A stretch of 64,000 bases of DNA from Planobispora longispora (lineage in GTDB: Bacteria > Actinomycetota > Actinomycetes > Streptosporangiales > Streptosporangiaceae), in assembly GCF_016863135.1 (NCBI RefSeq), contig NZ_BOOH01000019.1, forward strand, positions 186,001 through 250,000. The letters run 5' to 3'. Position numbers and translations under genes: made by a program. The notes beneath the pieces were generated by a model. That model was not told the origin of the DNA and did no database searches. It worked only from the letters and a program-made list of their open reading frames with translations. Shown in pieces: positions 36,355 through 46,979 of the stretch (within the stretch, counting starts at the first letter, position 1; every line of letters begins with the position of its first letter).

Positions 36355-37774
36355 GCCTCGCGGGTTGCGCGCGGGGGACGTGCTCACCCGCAGATACCGG
36401 CTGATGGAGCCGATCGGCAGGGGCGGCATGAGCGTCGTCTGGCGCGCCTTCGACCAGTCCCTGCAGCGGACGGTCGCGGTCAAGGTGCTGGACGCCGACC
36501 TCGGGGCGGATCGGGAGCCGATCCGCCGCGAGGCGCGGGCCACCGCCCGGCTCATCCACCCGGACGCGATCGAGGTGTACGACTACGGGGAGACGATCAC
36601 CACCCAGGGCCGCCTGGCGGCCTACGTGGTGATGCGGCTGCTGGAGGGGCGCCCGCTGGCCGAGCGGATCGCCGAGGGGCCGCTGCCCTGGCCCGAGGCG
36701 GCGGAGGTGGCCCGCAGGGTGGCCACCGTCCTGGCCGCCGCCCACGAGCGGGGCATCGTCCACCGGGACGTCACCGCCGAGAACGTGCTGCTGACCTCGG
36801 ACGGGGCCAAGCTGCTCGACTTCGGCATCGCGGCCCTCGCCGGGGAGGAGGACGACGAGCAGGCCAGCGAGTCCGGCACGCCGCCCTACGTGGCGCCCGA
36901 ACGCCTGATCCGCACGGGCGCCCATCCGGCGAGCGACGTCTACTCGCTCGGCGTGCTGCTGTTCGAGATGCTCACCGGCGGCACGCCGTACCCGGAGCAG
37001 ACCTGGGAGGAGATCGAGCAGGCCCAGCGCGAGGGGCCGCCGCCCGCCGTCGACGTCCCGGGTCTGCCGCGCGAGATCGCGGAGCTGTGCCGGCGCTGCC
37101 TGGCGCACGGCCCCCGGTCCCGGCCGCGGGCCCAGGAGGCGGCGGCCGTCCTGGAGAAGGCCCTGGCCCGGAACCAGGCCAAGGACCGGGCGGGCTCCCA
37201 CGCCTGGGTGGCGCTGGCCGGGTCGGTGGCGGTGGCGGCCCTCATCGCGGGCGTCGTCTTCTGGCTCCCCGCGGGCGGGCTCCCGGGCGGGTGGCCCCCC
37301 TCCGCCGTCGCCTCCGGCTCGACCTCGCACCCGCAGCCCACGGCGGAGTCCGGCTCCCCCGCTCCCACCTCCCCCTCTCCCGGGCCGGGCGTCGGCAGCG
37401 CGCCGCCCACCGGCGGACCGGAACGGGAACGGTCCGACGAGCCGACGGGCCGGCGGGCCACGGAGCCCGAGGCCACGCCGGAGGCGACGCCGACGGTCCT
37501 GCTGGAGACCGTGGGGTCGTCCGAGCCCACCCTCGACCGCAGCGTCCGGCTCTTCAACGCCCTGCTGGCCAAGGGGGAGAAGACGGGTGAGATCCGCCCG
37601 GACGTGGCCCTCGACCTGCGGCAGGTGCTGGCCGAGAGCGTCTGCTGCGGCGGCGACCTGGCCCGGGTCCAGCAGAAGATCGCCACCCGCTACCGCGAGG
37701 GGGCTCTCTCCGACCGGCTCCGGGCGGCCCTGAACAGCCAGCTCCTGGAGGTCGGGCGCGCCCTGAGGCGCTGA
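36341..37774 (+). CDS. Transmembrane Ser/Thr protein kinase overlapping cebR
   Basis: A 477-residue kinase. The cytoplasmic catalytic domain (about 18-280) has GRGGMSVVW (26-34), the ATP-anchoring Lys48 (VAVKVL), HRDVTAEN (141-148), DFG (160-162) and APE (YVAPERL). The catalytic-loop Lys expected two residues after Asp143 is Thr145. One membrane helix follows (about 288-310), then a Pro/Thr-rich linker and a small helical extracellular domain (390-477; two adjacent Cys). The GTG at 36341 overlaps the cebR 3' end by 14 bases, implying coupling with the cellulase repressor. Phosphorylation of CebR is a hypothesis only. Confidence 0.85.
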   Translation: MSRPEPRGLRAGDVLTRRYRLMEPIGRGGMSVVWRAFDQSLQRTVAVKVLDADLGADREPIRREARATARLIHPDAIEVYDYGETITTQGRLAAYVVMRLLEGRPLAERIAEGPLPWPEAAEVARRVATVLAAAHERGIVHRDVTAENVLLTSDGAKLLDFGIAALAGEEDDEQASESGTPPYVAPERLIRTGAHPASDVYSLGVLLFEMLTGGTPYPEQTWEEIEQAQREGPPPAVDVPGLPREIAELCRRCLAHGPRSRPRAQEAAAVLEKALARNQAKDRAGSHAWVALAGSVAVAALIAGVVFWLPAGGLPGGWPPSAVASGSTSHPQPTAESGSPAPTSPSPGPGVGSAPPTGGPERERSDEPTGRRATEPEATPEATPTVLLETVGSSEPTLDRSVRLFNALLAKGEKTGEIRPDVALDLRQVLAESVCCGGDLARVQQKIATRYREGALSDRLRAALNSQLLEVGRALRR

Positions 37775-37793
37775 CCCCGCGCTCCGGCACGTG

Positions 37794-37841
37794 CCGGTAC
37801 GGCAGCCGCCGGCTCCGCTCCGCGGCGGCCTGCCGTACCGG
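37794..37841. terminator. Bidirectional terminator between the kinase and STAS genes
   Basis: CCGGTACGGCAG (37794-37805) and CTGCCGTACCGG (37830-37841), with an inner CCGCCG/CGGCGG extension. It lies between convergent genes. Confidence 0.8.
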
Positions 37842-37862
37842 GAGCGGACAGGGCGTGCGGGG

Positions 37863-38249
37863 TCAGGCGACCGTGGGGGGCGGGGTGGGGCCGGCGGAGC
37901 GCCGGACGGGCGCGTGGCGCAGGGAATCGTCGAGCGTCGCGTCGATGGGGAAGGCGTCGCTGAGCCGGGTGAGCTCCAGGAGCCGCTGGAGGAAGCCCCG
38001 GACTCCCGCCAGGCGCAGCCAGCCGCCCGCCTCGTAGGTCCGGCGCAGCCCCGCCAGGAGCAGCCAGACCCCGGTGGAGTCGCAGAACTCGAGCTCCGAC
38101 ACGTCGGCGATGATGTGGACGTGACCGTCCGCCAGCAGGTCCGTGAACGCCTGATCCAGGAGGGGAGCCGAGACCTTGTCCAGATCTCCGGCCACCGAGA
38201 CGACCACGCAGGTGCGGTAGTGAGTGACCTGGATAGACAGCTTCGTCAT
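37863..38249 (-). CDS. STAS-domain anti-sigma factor antagonist
   Basis: A 128-residue STAS protein with VVSVAGDLDKVSAPLL, the phosphorylatable serine in FCDSTGVW (about residues 55-62) and a disordered Pro-rich tail. It would be switched by an unidentified anti-sigma kinase. It is flanked by two Ser/Thr kinase genes, and STAS proteins can be targets of such kinases; a functional link is inference. Confidence 0.85.
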   Translation of the reverse strand: MTKLSIQVTHYRTCVVVSVAGDLDKVSAPLLDQAFTDLLADGHVHIIADVSELEFCDSTGVWLLLAGLRRTYEAGGWLRLAGVRGFLQRLLELTRLSDAFPIDATLDDSLRHAPVRRSAGPTPPPTVA

Positions 38250-38490
38250 GGTTCGCCTGCCCTAGGAGCCTGGCCGCGGGAACGGTGTTGTGGTTCGACA
38301 GGCGCGATGGCCGGTTAAGGCCAACGTACAGGGACGATCAAGGGGAAACAGCCCCGGACTCCCGACAATACGAGAATACTTGCCGCGCGTGTCTGTCCTC
38401 ACTCCCGGGAGCCTCTCCTCCATGCCCGGACCCACCGCTCACAGCCGAGGTCTTTCATGGTCATGGGCAAGATTCCCACGGAATAAACAC

Positions 38491-38554
38491 CATATGACCA
38501 TCATAAAGATGGTGGAAGCTAGATGAAGCAGAAAAAACCCTCACATATGACCAT
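38491..38554. promoter_or_regulatory. Paired CATATGACCAT repeats and dyad upstream of the kinase-GH6 gene
   Basis: CATATGACCAT occurs exactly at 38491-38501 and 38544-38554. The second copy overlaps the -35 region for TATGAT at 38566. ACCATC/GATGGT (38497-38513) overlaps the first copy. Two exact 11-mers in this composition suggest a binding site for an unknown regulator. Confidence 0.5.
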
Positions 38555-38565
38555 GGACTGTCCTT

Positions 38566-38571
38566 TATGAT
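38566..38571 (+). promoter_or_regulatory. -10 element of the kinase-GH6 gene
   Basis: TATGAT, one mismatch from TATAAT, 26 bases before the ATG at 38598, which has GGGGGG just upstream. Confidence 0.5.
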
Positions 38572-38597
38572 CCTTGTCGAGTTTCGACGGGGGGAAC

Positions 38598-40880
38598 ATG
38601 GAGGCTTTGCGGGACGGCGACCCGCGCCGGGTGGGGTCCTACGCCCTTCTCGGCAGGCTGGGCCAGGGGGGCATGGGGCTGGTCTATCTCGCCCGTGACG
38701 AGGCGGGCGCCCAGGTGGCGGTCAAGGTGCTCCACCGGCACCTGACCGAGGACCCCGACTTCCGCCGGCTCTTCCGCCGCGAGGTCGCCGCCGCCCAGCG
38801 GGTCGCCCGGTTCTGCACCGCGCCGGTGCTCGCCGCCGACGCGGACGGGGACCCGGCCTACCTGGTGACGGAATTCGTCCCCGGCCCCAGCCTGGAGCGG
38901 GCGGTCCAGACCGGCGGCCCGCTGACCGGCTCCAGTCTCGACGGGCTGGCGGTCAGCATCGCGGTCGCCCTGCGGGCCATCCACGGCGCGGGCATCGTGC
39001 ACCGCGACCTCAAGCCGTCCAACGTGCTGCTCTCCCCGGTCGGCCCGCGGGTCATCGACTTCGGCGTGGCCCGGCTGGCCGACAACCGCAGCCAGGTCAG
39101 CAGCGTGCTGGTGGGCACCCCCGGATACATGTCGCCGGAGCAGGTGAAGGGGGAGCCGATCACCGCCGCCTCGGACGTCTTCGCCTGGGGCGGCGTGATG
39201 GTCTTCGCCGCCACCGGGCACGGCCCGTTCGGCACCGGGGCCGTGCCGGCGCTCCTGTACCGGGTCGCCCACGACGAGCCCGACCTGACCGGGATACGCG
39301 GCCCCCTCCTCCCGCTCGTCGCCGCCGCCCTCGCCAAGAACCCCGCCGACCGCCCGACCCCGCAGAACCTGCTCGACGCGCTCAGCGCGGGCTCCGAGGC
39401 CCTCCCCGTGGGCCCCGGCGGGCTCGGCGCGGGCCCCGCGGTTCCTCCCCCGGGTCCCGTGAACCCGGGGACGACGGGCCCGGGAGCGCCCGCCGCGGCG
39501 GGCGGGCACGTGACCCTCCCGAACGCGGCGGCCGCCGGCCAGGAGGCCCGGACCGGCGGGACCGCGGGCGCCGGAAGAGACCGCGAACCCACCCTCGGGC
39601 GCGCCCTCACGACGTTCGGCCGCCGCCGCCCCTGGGTGAGCGCGGGGGCCGTGACGGGCGCCGTGGCCGCGACGGTCGCGGTCGTCATCGCGCTGCAGTC
39701 CGGCTCCGCGGGGGACGCCGCCCCGTCCGTGTCGTCCCCCGTCCCCTCGGGTACGGCGGCGCAGGCGAGCGAGCCCGTCGCCGCCCCGCCGTCCCCCTCC
39801 GCCTCGACCCCGCCGTTGAGCGCCTCGGGCCCCAACCCCCTCGACGAGGGAGGCGTCCGCCTCTTCGCCCAACCGGACGGCGACGCCGCCCGGCAGGCGA
39901 AGCTCTGGGCCGCGGCCGGGCGGGCGAAGGACGCGGAGCTGATGACCGCCCTGGCCGAGACCCCCCAGGCCATCTGGCTGAAGGGCCCCGCCGACAAGGC
40001 CCGCCGTACCGTCTCCGCGACCGTGAAGCTCGCCGCGAAGGAGAACTCCGTCCCGGTCTTCGTCACCTACAACATGCCGTTCAAGGACTGCCGCCCGCCC
40101 GGGCCGGCCGGAGGCGCGACGGATCCCGCCTCCTACCGCTCCTGGATCGACCAGGTCGCCGAGGGGATCGGCGACGCGCGGGCCGTGGTGATCCTGGAGC
40201 CGCAGAGCCTCGTGAACGTCCCGGGGACCGCCGAGTGCGACCTGGGAGGCCCCACGGGCGCCGAGGACCGGTTCGGCAACCTCTCCTACGCCGTCGGCAA
40301 GCTCGGCGCGCTGCCCCGCACCGCGGTCTACCTCGACGGCAGCTTCGAGAAGTGGCCCAGCCTGGAGGAGATGGCGCACCGGCTCGTCAGGGCGGGGGTC
40401 ACCGAGGCGGACGGTTTCTTCCTCAACGCCAGCGGCTACCAGCCCACGGCGGGACTCGTCGACTACGGCGGCCGGCTCGCCAGATGCGTCCACGTCCAGG
40501 TGACGGAGGGGACGGAGGACTGCCTCGACGCGGAGATCGCGGCGGCGCCGGACGACCCGTCCGCGCTCCCGCACTTCGTGATCGACACCAGCCGCAACGG
40601 ACAGGGCGAGTGGGTGCCGGACAAGGAGTACGCCAAGCCGCAGACCTGGTGCAACCCTCCCGGGCGCGGCGTCGGCCTCCGGCCGACCACGTCGACGGAC
40701 TCCGAGCTGGTGGACGCCTACCTGTGGATCTCCATGCCCGGCCACTCGAACGGGACGTGCACGCGCGGCACCGACGGCCCCGAGGACCCGGTCTACGGCA
40801 CGGAGCCCCCGGGCGGCGGGGAGTGGTGGCCGGAGCTGGCCCTGGGCCGCGCCGAGCTCGCCAGCCCGCCCCTGCGCTGA
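38598..40880 (+). CDS. Transmembrane Ser/Thr kinase fused to an extracellular GH6 (cellulase-family) domain
   Basis: A 760-residue receptor-like kinase in one uninterrupted frame. The cytoplasmic kinase domain (12-275) has GQGGMGLVY, Lys43, HRDLKPSN (135-142), DFG (154-156) and GTPGYMSPEQ, so it should be active. A Pro/Gly-rich stretch leads to one membrane helix (about 348-366), a Pro/Ser linker, then residues 411-760 as a full-length GH6 domain: TPQAIWLKGPADKA, TYNMPFKDC (D497, the family proton donor), GGATDPASYRSWI, DGFFLNASGYQPT, HFVIDTSRNG (D663), WCNPPGRG and VDAYLWISMPG. Several conserved active-site positions differ: EPD reads EPQ (Q536), and the usual K-x-x-PGE-x-DG reads SMPGHSNG (S712, H716, N718). 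This suggests a binding sensor rather than a cellulase. Start ATG chosen for its GGGGGG site. It lies directly upstream of four secreted polysaccharidases. Confidence 0.88.
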   Translation: MEALRDGDPRRVGSYALLGRLGQGGMGLVYLARDEAGAQVAVKVLHRHLTEDPDFRRLFRREVAAAQRVARFCTAPVLAADADGDPAYLVTEFVPGPSLERAVQTGGPLTGSSLDGLAVSIAVALRAIHGAGIVHRDLKPSNVLLSPVGPRVIDFGVARLADNRSQVSSVLVGTPGYMSPEQVKGEPITAASDVFAWGGVMVFAATGHGPFGTGAVPALLYRVAHDEPDLTGIRGPLLPLVAAALAKNPADRPTPQNLLDALSAGSEALPVGPGGLGAGPAVPPPGPVNPGTTGPGAPAAAGGHVTLPNAAAAGQEARTGGTAGAGRDREPTLGRALTTFGRRRPWVSAGAVTGAVAATVAVVIALQSGSAGDAAPSVSSPVPSGTAAQASEPVAAPPSPSASTPPLSASGPNPLDEGGVRLFAQPDGDAARQAKLWAAAGRAKDAELMTALAETPQAIWLKGPADKARRTVSATVKLAAKENSVPVFVTYNMPFKDCRPPGPAGGATDPASYRSWIDQVAEGIGDARAVVILEPQSLVNVPGTAECDLGGPTGAEDRFGNLSYAVGKLGALPRTAVYLDGSFEKWPSLEEMAHRLVRAGVTEADGFFLNASGYQPTAGLVDYGGRLARCVHVQVTEGTEDCLDAEIAAAPDDPSALPHFVIDTSRNGQGEWVPDKEYAKPQTWCNPPGRGVGLRPTTSTDSELVDAYLWISMPGHSNGTCTRGTDGPEDPVYGTEPPGGGEWWPELALGRAELASPPLR

Positions 40881-41021
40881 GTCCCGGCGAAGCTCCGGGA
40901 CGTTCGGAAGCCCCCGGGAAGCGGGCGCCCCAGCCTCTCGAAAGCCCCGGTTCCCAGAGGCTGCCGGCTCTCGTGGACCCCGTCTCCCCGGCGGTCCCCG
41001 GCCCTGGAAGCGCCGCCCCGC

Positions 41022-41034
41022 CTGAAAGTTTCAG
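41022..41034. promoter_or_regulatory. GAAAGTTTC palindrome upstream of GH48
   Basis: CTGAAA-G-TTTCAG, a perfect dyad. Streptomyces xylanase promoters carry CGAAA-N-TTTCG-type elements, and a GAAAGTTTC core also precedes the GH10 gene here (48596-48604). About 90 bases upstream of the GH48 -35. Confidence 0.5.
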
Positions 41035-41115
41035 ATTCCGGAAAACCGCCGTGCCGGTCGCAACCGCCTGACCGGCACCGGAGGGAAACCCCCGCGTAAC
41101 CGGGAACTCATGCCA

Positions 41116-41143
41116 TTGACATCCGCCCGGCACTCTCCAGAAT
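41116..41143 (+). promoter_or_regulatory. Promoter of the GH48 gene
   Basis: TTGACA (41116-41121), a 16-base spacer and CAGAAT (41138-41143). The transcription start should fall near 41150, at the edge of the CebR box. Confidence 0.65.
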
Positions 41144-41150
41144 CCTCTTT

Positions 41151-41164
41151 TGGGAGCGCTCCCA
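41151..41164. promoter_or_regulatory. CebR/CelR box at the GH48 promoter
   Basis: TGGGAGCGCTCCCA, identical to the box in front of the repressor gene, just downstream of the -10. Repressor bound here would block initiation of the cellulase cluster. Confidence 0.92.
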
Positions 41165-41245
41165 CAGCCCTTCATCCTTGCTTGATCTAACGCGATGCCT
41201 CTACCAGCGGAATCGCAACGGGTCACCCCTGGAGGATCTTTTCAC

Positions 41246-44181
41246 ATGCATCCGTACCCCATGAGAGCGGGAGCGCTCCCACGGACGAAGAGGCGGAGGC
41301 GCGTCGCCGCGCTGGCGCTGCTCAGCCTGACGTCCGGGATGTTCACCGCTCTCGCCGCCTCCCCCGCGCACGCGGCCGTCTCCTGTGACGTCGTCTACTC
41401 GACGAACGACTGGCAGGGCGGATTCACCGCCAACGTGACCATCAAGAACCTGGGCGACCCGCTGGACGGCTGGACCCTCGGCTTCGACTTCCCGACCACC
41501 ACCCAGAAGGTGGTCCAGGGCTGGAGCGCGACCTGGGCGCAGACCGGAGCCTCCGTCACCGCCAAGAACCTCGACTGGAACCGCCGGATCCCCACCGGCG
41601 GCTCGGTCGGCATCGGCTTCAACGGCAGCTGGTCCGGGAGCAACCCCAAGCCGGCCGCCTTCACGATCAACGGACAGACCTGCGGCGGCGACCCGGGCAA
41701 CCAGGCCCCCAGCGTCAAGATCACCAAGCCGGTCGCGGGGGCGTCCTTCACCGCGCCCGCCACGGTGGAGATCACCGCCGACGCGGCCGACGCCGACGGC
41801 ACGGTGGCCAAGGTCGAGTTCTTCAACGGCAGCACGCCGCTGGGCACCGACACCAGCGCGCCGTACTCCTACAACTGGACCGGCGTGGCGGCGGGCGACT
41901 ACTCGATCACCGCCAGGGCCACCGACGACAAGGGCCTGACGAAGACCTCCGAGCCGGTCGGGATCAGCGTGAAGACCGACACCACGCCCGCCGTGGTCGT
42001 CACCCCCGCCACGCTCGCCGTGCCCGAGGGCGGCGACGCGAACCTGTCGGTCAAGCTCTCCAAGGCCCCGGCGGCGAACGTCACCGTGACGACCGCGCGC
42101 AGCAGCGGTGACGCCGATCTGACGGTGGACACCGGCGCCTCGCTGACCTTCACCCCGGCCGACTGGAACACCGCCCAGACGGTGAAGATCAAGGCCGCCG
42201 AGGACGCCGACACGACCTCCGGCAGCGCCGAGTTCACCGCCACCGCCACCGGGCACACCGCCGCGAAGTCCACCGCCACCGAGGTCGACAACGACACCCC
42301 CGGCGGCGACAACGAGTACGTCAAGCGCTTCACCACGATGTACAACAAGATCAAGGACCCGGCCAACGGCTACTTCTCCCCCGAGGGCGTGCCGTACCAC
42401 TCGGTCGAGACGTTCCTGGTCGAGGCCCCGGACCACGGGCACGAGACCACCTCCGAGGCCTACAGCTACTACCTGTGGCTGGAGGCGGCCTACGGCAAGG
42501 TGACCGGCGACTGGAGCAAGTTCAACGACGCCTGGGCGTCGATGGAGAAGTACATCATCCCGGCCACGGCCGACCAGCCGACGAACTCCTTCTACAACCC
42601 CTCCAAGCCCGCGACCTACGCCGGCGAGTGGGACGACATCAAGCAGTACCCGTCCAAGCTGGACGGCGGCGTCAGCGTCGGCGTGGACCCGATCGCCAAC
42701 GAGCTGAAGACCGCCTACGGCACCAGCGACGTGTACGGCATGCACTGGCTGCTCGACGTCGACAACACCTACGGCTTCGGCCGCTGCGGCGACGGCACGA
42801 CCAGGCCCGCCTACATCAACACCTACCAGCGCGGCCCCGAGGAGTCGGTCTTCGAGACCATCCCGCAGCCGTCCTGCGACACCTTCAAGCACGGCGGCAG
42901 GAACGGGTTCCTGGACCTGTTCACCGGTGACTCCTCCTACGCCAAGCAGTGGAAGTACACCAACGCCCCCGACGCCGACGCCCGAGCCGTCCAGGTCGCC
43001 TACTGGGCGCACACCTGGGCCAAGGAGCAGGGCAAGGAGTCGCAGATCTCCGCCACGGTCGGCAAGGCCGCGAAGATGGGCGACTACCTGCGCTACGCGA
43101 TGTACGACAAGTACTTCAAGAAGCAGGGCTGCACCAGCACCTCCTGCCCGGCCGGCACCGGCAAGGACAGCTCCGCCTACCTGCTGAGCTGGTACTACGC
43201 CTGGGGCGGCGCGATCGACACCTCCGCGGGCTGGGCCTGGCGGATCGGCTCCAGCCACAACCACTCCGGTTACCAGAACCCGATGGCCGCCTGGGTGCTG
43301 TCCAGCGTGGACGCGCTCAAGCCCAAGGGGGCGACCGCCGTACAGGACTGGAGCACCAGCCTGAAGCGGCAGCTGGAGTTCTACCGCTGGCTGCAGTCGA
43401 CCGAGGGCGCGATCGCCGGCGGCGCGACCAACAGCTGGCAGGGCCACTACGCCGCCCCGCCGTCGAACCTGCCGACCTTCTACGGCATGGCCTACGACTG
43501 GCAGCCGGTCTACCACGACCCGCCGTCCAACCAGTGGTTCGGCTTCCAGGCCTGGTCGATGGAGCGCGTGGCGGAGCTGTACTACGCCACCGGCAACGCC
43601 GACGCCAAGGTCGTGCTGGACAAGTGGGTCAAGTGGGCCACCGACAACACCACGATCAACGCCGACGGGACCTACCAGATCCCCTCGACGCTGGTGTGGA
43701 CCGGCCAGCCCGACACCTGGAACCCGGCCAGCCCCGGCTCCAACGCGAACCTGCACGTCAGCATCCGCGACTACACCACCGACGTGGGCGTGGCCGGCTC
43801 CTACGCCAAGGTCCTGATGTACTACGCGGCCAAGTCCGGCGACACCAAGGCGCGCGACGTCGCCAAGGGTCTGCTCGACGGCATGTGGAAGAACAACCAG
43901 GACCCCAAGGGCGTCTCGACCACCGAGACGAAGGCCGACTACAACCGCCTCGACGACCCGGTCTACGTCCCGGCCGGCTGGACCGGCAAGATGCCCAACG
44001 GCGACGTGATCGACAGCAACTCCACCTTCCTGTCCATCCGGTCCTTCTACAAGAACGACCCGGACTGGCCGAAGGTGGACGCCTACCTGAAGGGCACCGG
44101 CCCCGCGCCGACCTTCACCTTCCACCGGTTCTGGGCCCAGGTCGACGTGGCCGTGGCCCTGGCCGAGTACGGCCGGCTCTT

Positions 44182-44188
<7 letters not shown>
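41246..44188 (+). CDS. Secreted reducing-end exocellulase, CBM2-Ig-Calx-beta-like-GH48
   Basis: A 980-residue secreted enzyme. Signal peptide 1-43 (basic RTKRRRR, cleavage after SPAHA); CBM2 cellulose-binding domain 44-147 with the Cys47-Cys146 pair; a bacterial Ig-like domain (about 154-243); a Calx-beta-like domain (about 248-350); and the GH48 catalytic domain (357-980). TTSEAYSYY carries the family's catalytic acid (E404). GH48 enzymes are processive cellobiohydrolases acting from reducing ends and are the hallmark of strong cellulose degraders. GGAGGA precedes the ATG at 41246. A second CebR box lies within codons 8-12. First of four polysaccharidase genes. Confidence 0.95.
41268..41281. 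promoter_or_regulatory. Second CebR box, inside the GH48 signal-peptide codons
   Basis: CGGGAGCGCTCCCA differs from the full box only at the first base; the inner 12 bases are a perfect palindrome. It lies 117 bases downstream of the promoter box, in the coding sequence. It could form a roadblock or a repression loop with the upstream box. Confidence 0.8.
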
Positions 44189-46836
<2,648 letters not shown>

Positions 46837-46860
46837 CGCCCCGCTGAGGAACACCCCGGG

Positions 46861-46892
46861 AAACACCCTCTCCCAGAAACACCCTCTCCCAG
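46861..46892. repeat. Perfect 16-bp tandem duplication after the GH9 gene
   Basis: AAACACCCTCTCCCAG is repeated exactly (46861-46876, 46877-46892), flanked by degenerate partial copies, 25 bases past the GH9 stop. Confidence 0.85.
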
Positions 46893-46979
46893 AGAACACC
46901 CCACAAGCCCCGGCCGGGCGTAGCGGACCCCTCCGCCCGGCCGGGCCCCCTCCCTGAAGGCTCCCTCCTGAGGTAGGTC

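Larger units (their letters stand above)
38250..38597. other. 348-base gene-free, AT-richer region before the kinase-GH6 gene
   Basis: Divergent control region of the STAS and kinase-GH6 genes. From about 38450 to 38580 it is clearly less GC-rich than the rest of the window. It contains an exact direct repeat CATATGACCAT (38491-38501, 38544-38554), a dyad ACCATC-ATAAA-GATGGT (38497-38513) and a -10 element TATGAT (38566-38571). No small gene is evident. Confidence 0.6.
40881..41245. other. 365-base control region of the GH48 gene
   Basis: Gene-free. It contains a palindrome CTGAAAGTTTCAG (41022-41034), a promoter TTGACA-N16-CAGAAT (41116-41143) and a CebR box (41151-41164) at the expected transcription start. 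The first 120 bases after the kinase-GH6 stop hold no recognised element. Confidence 0.7.
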
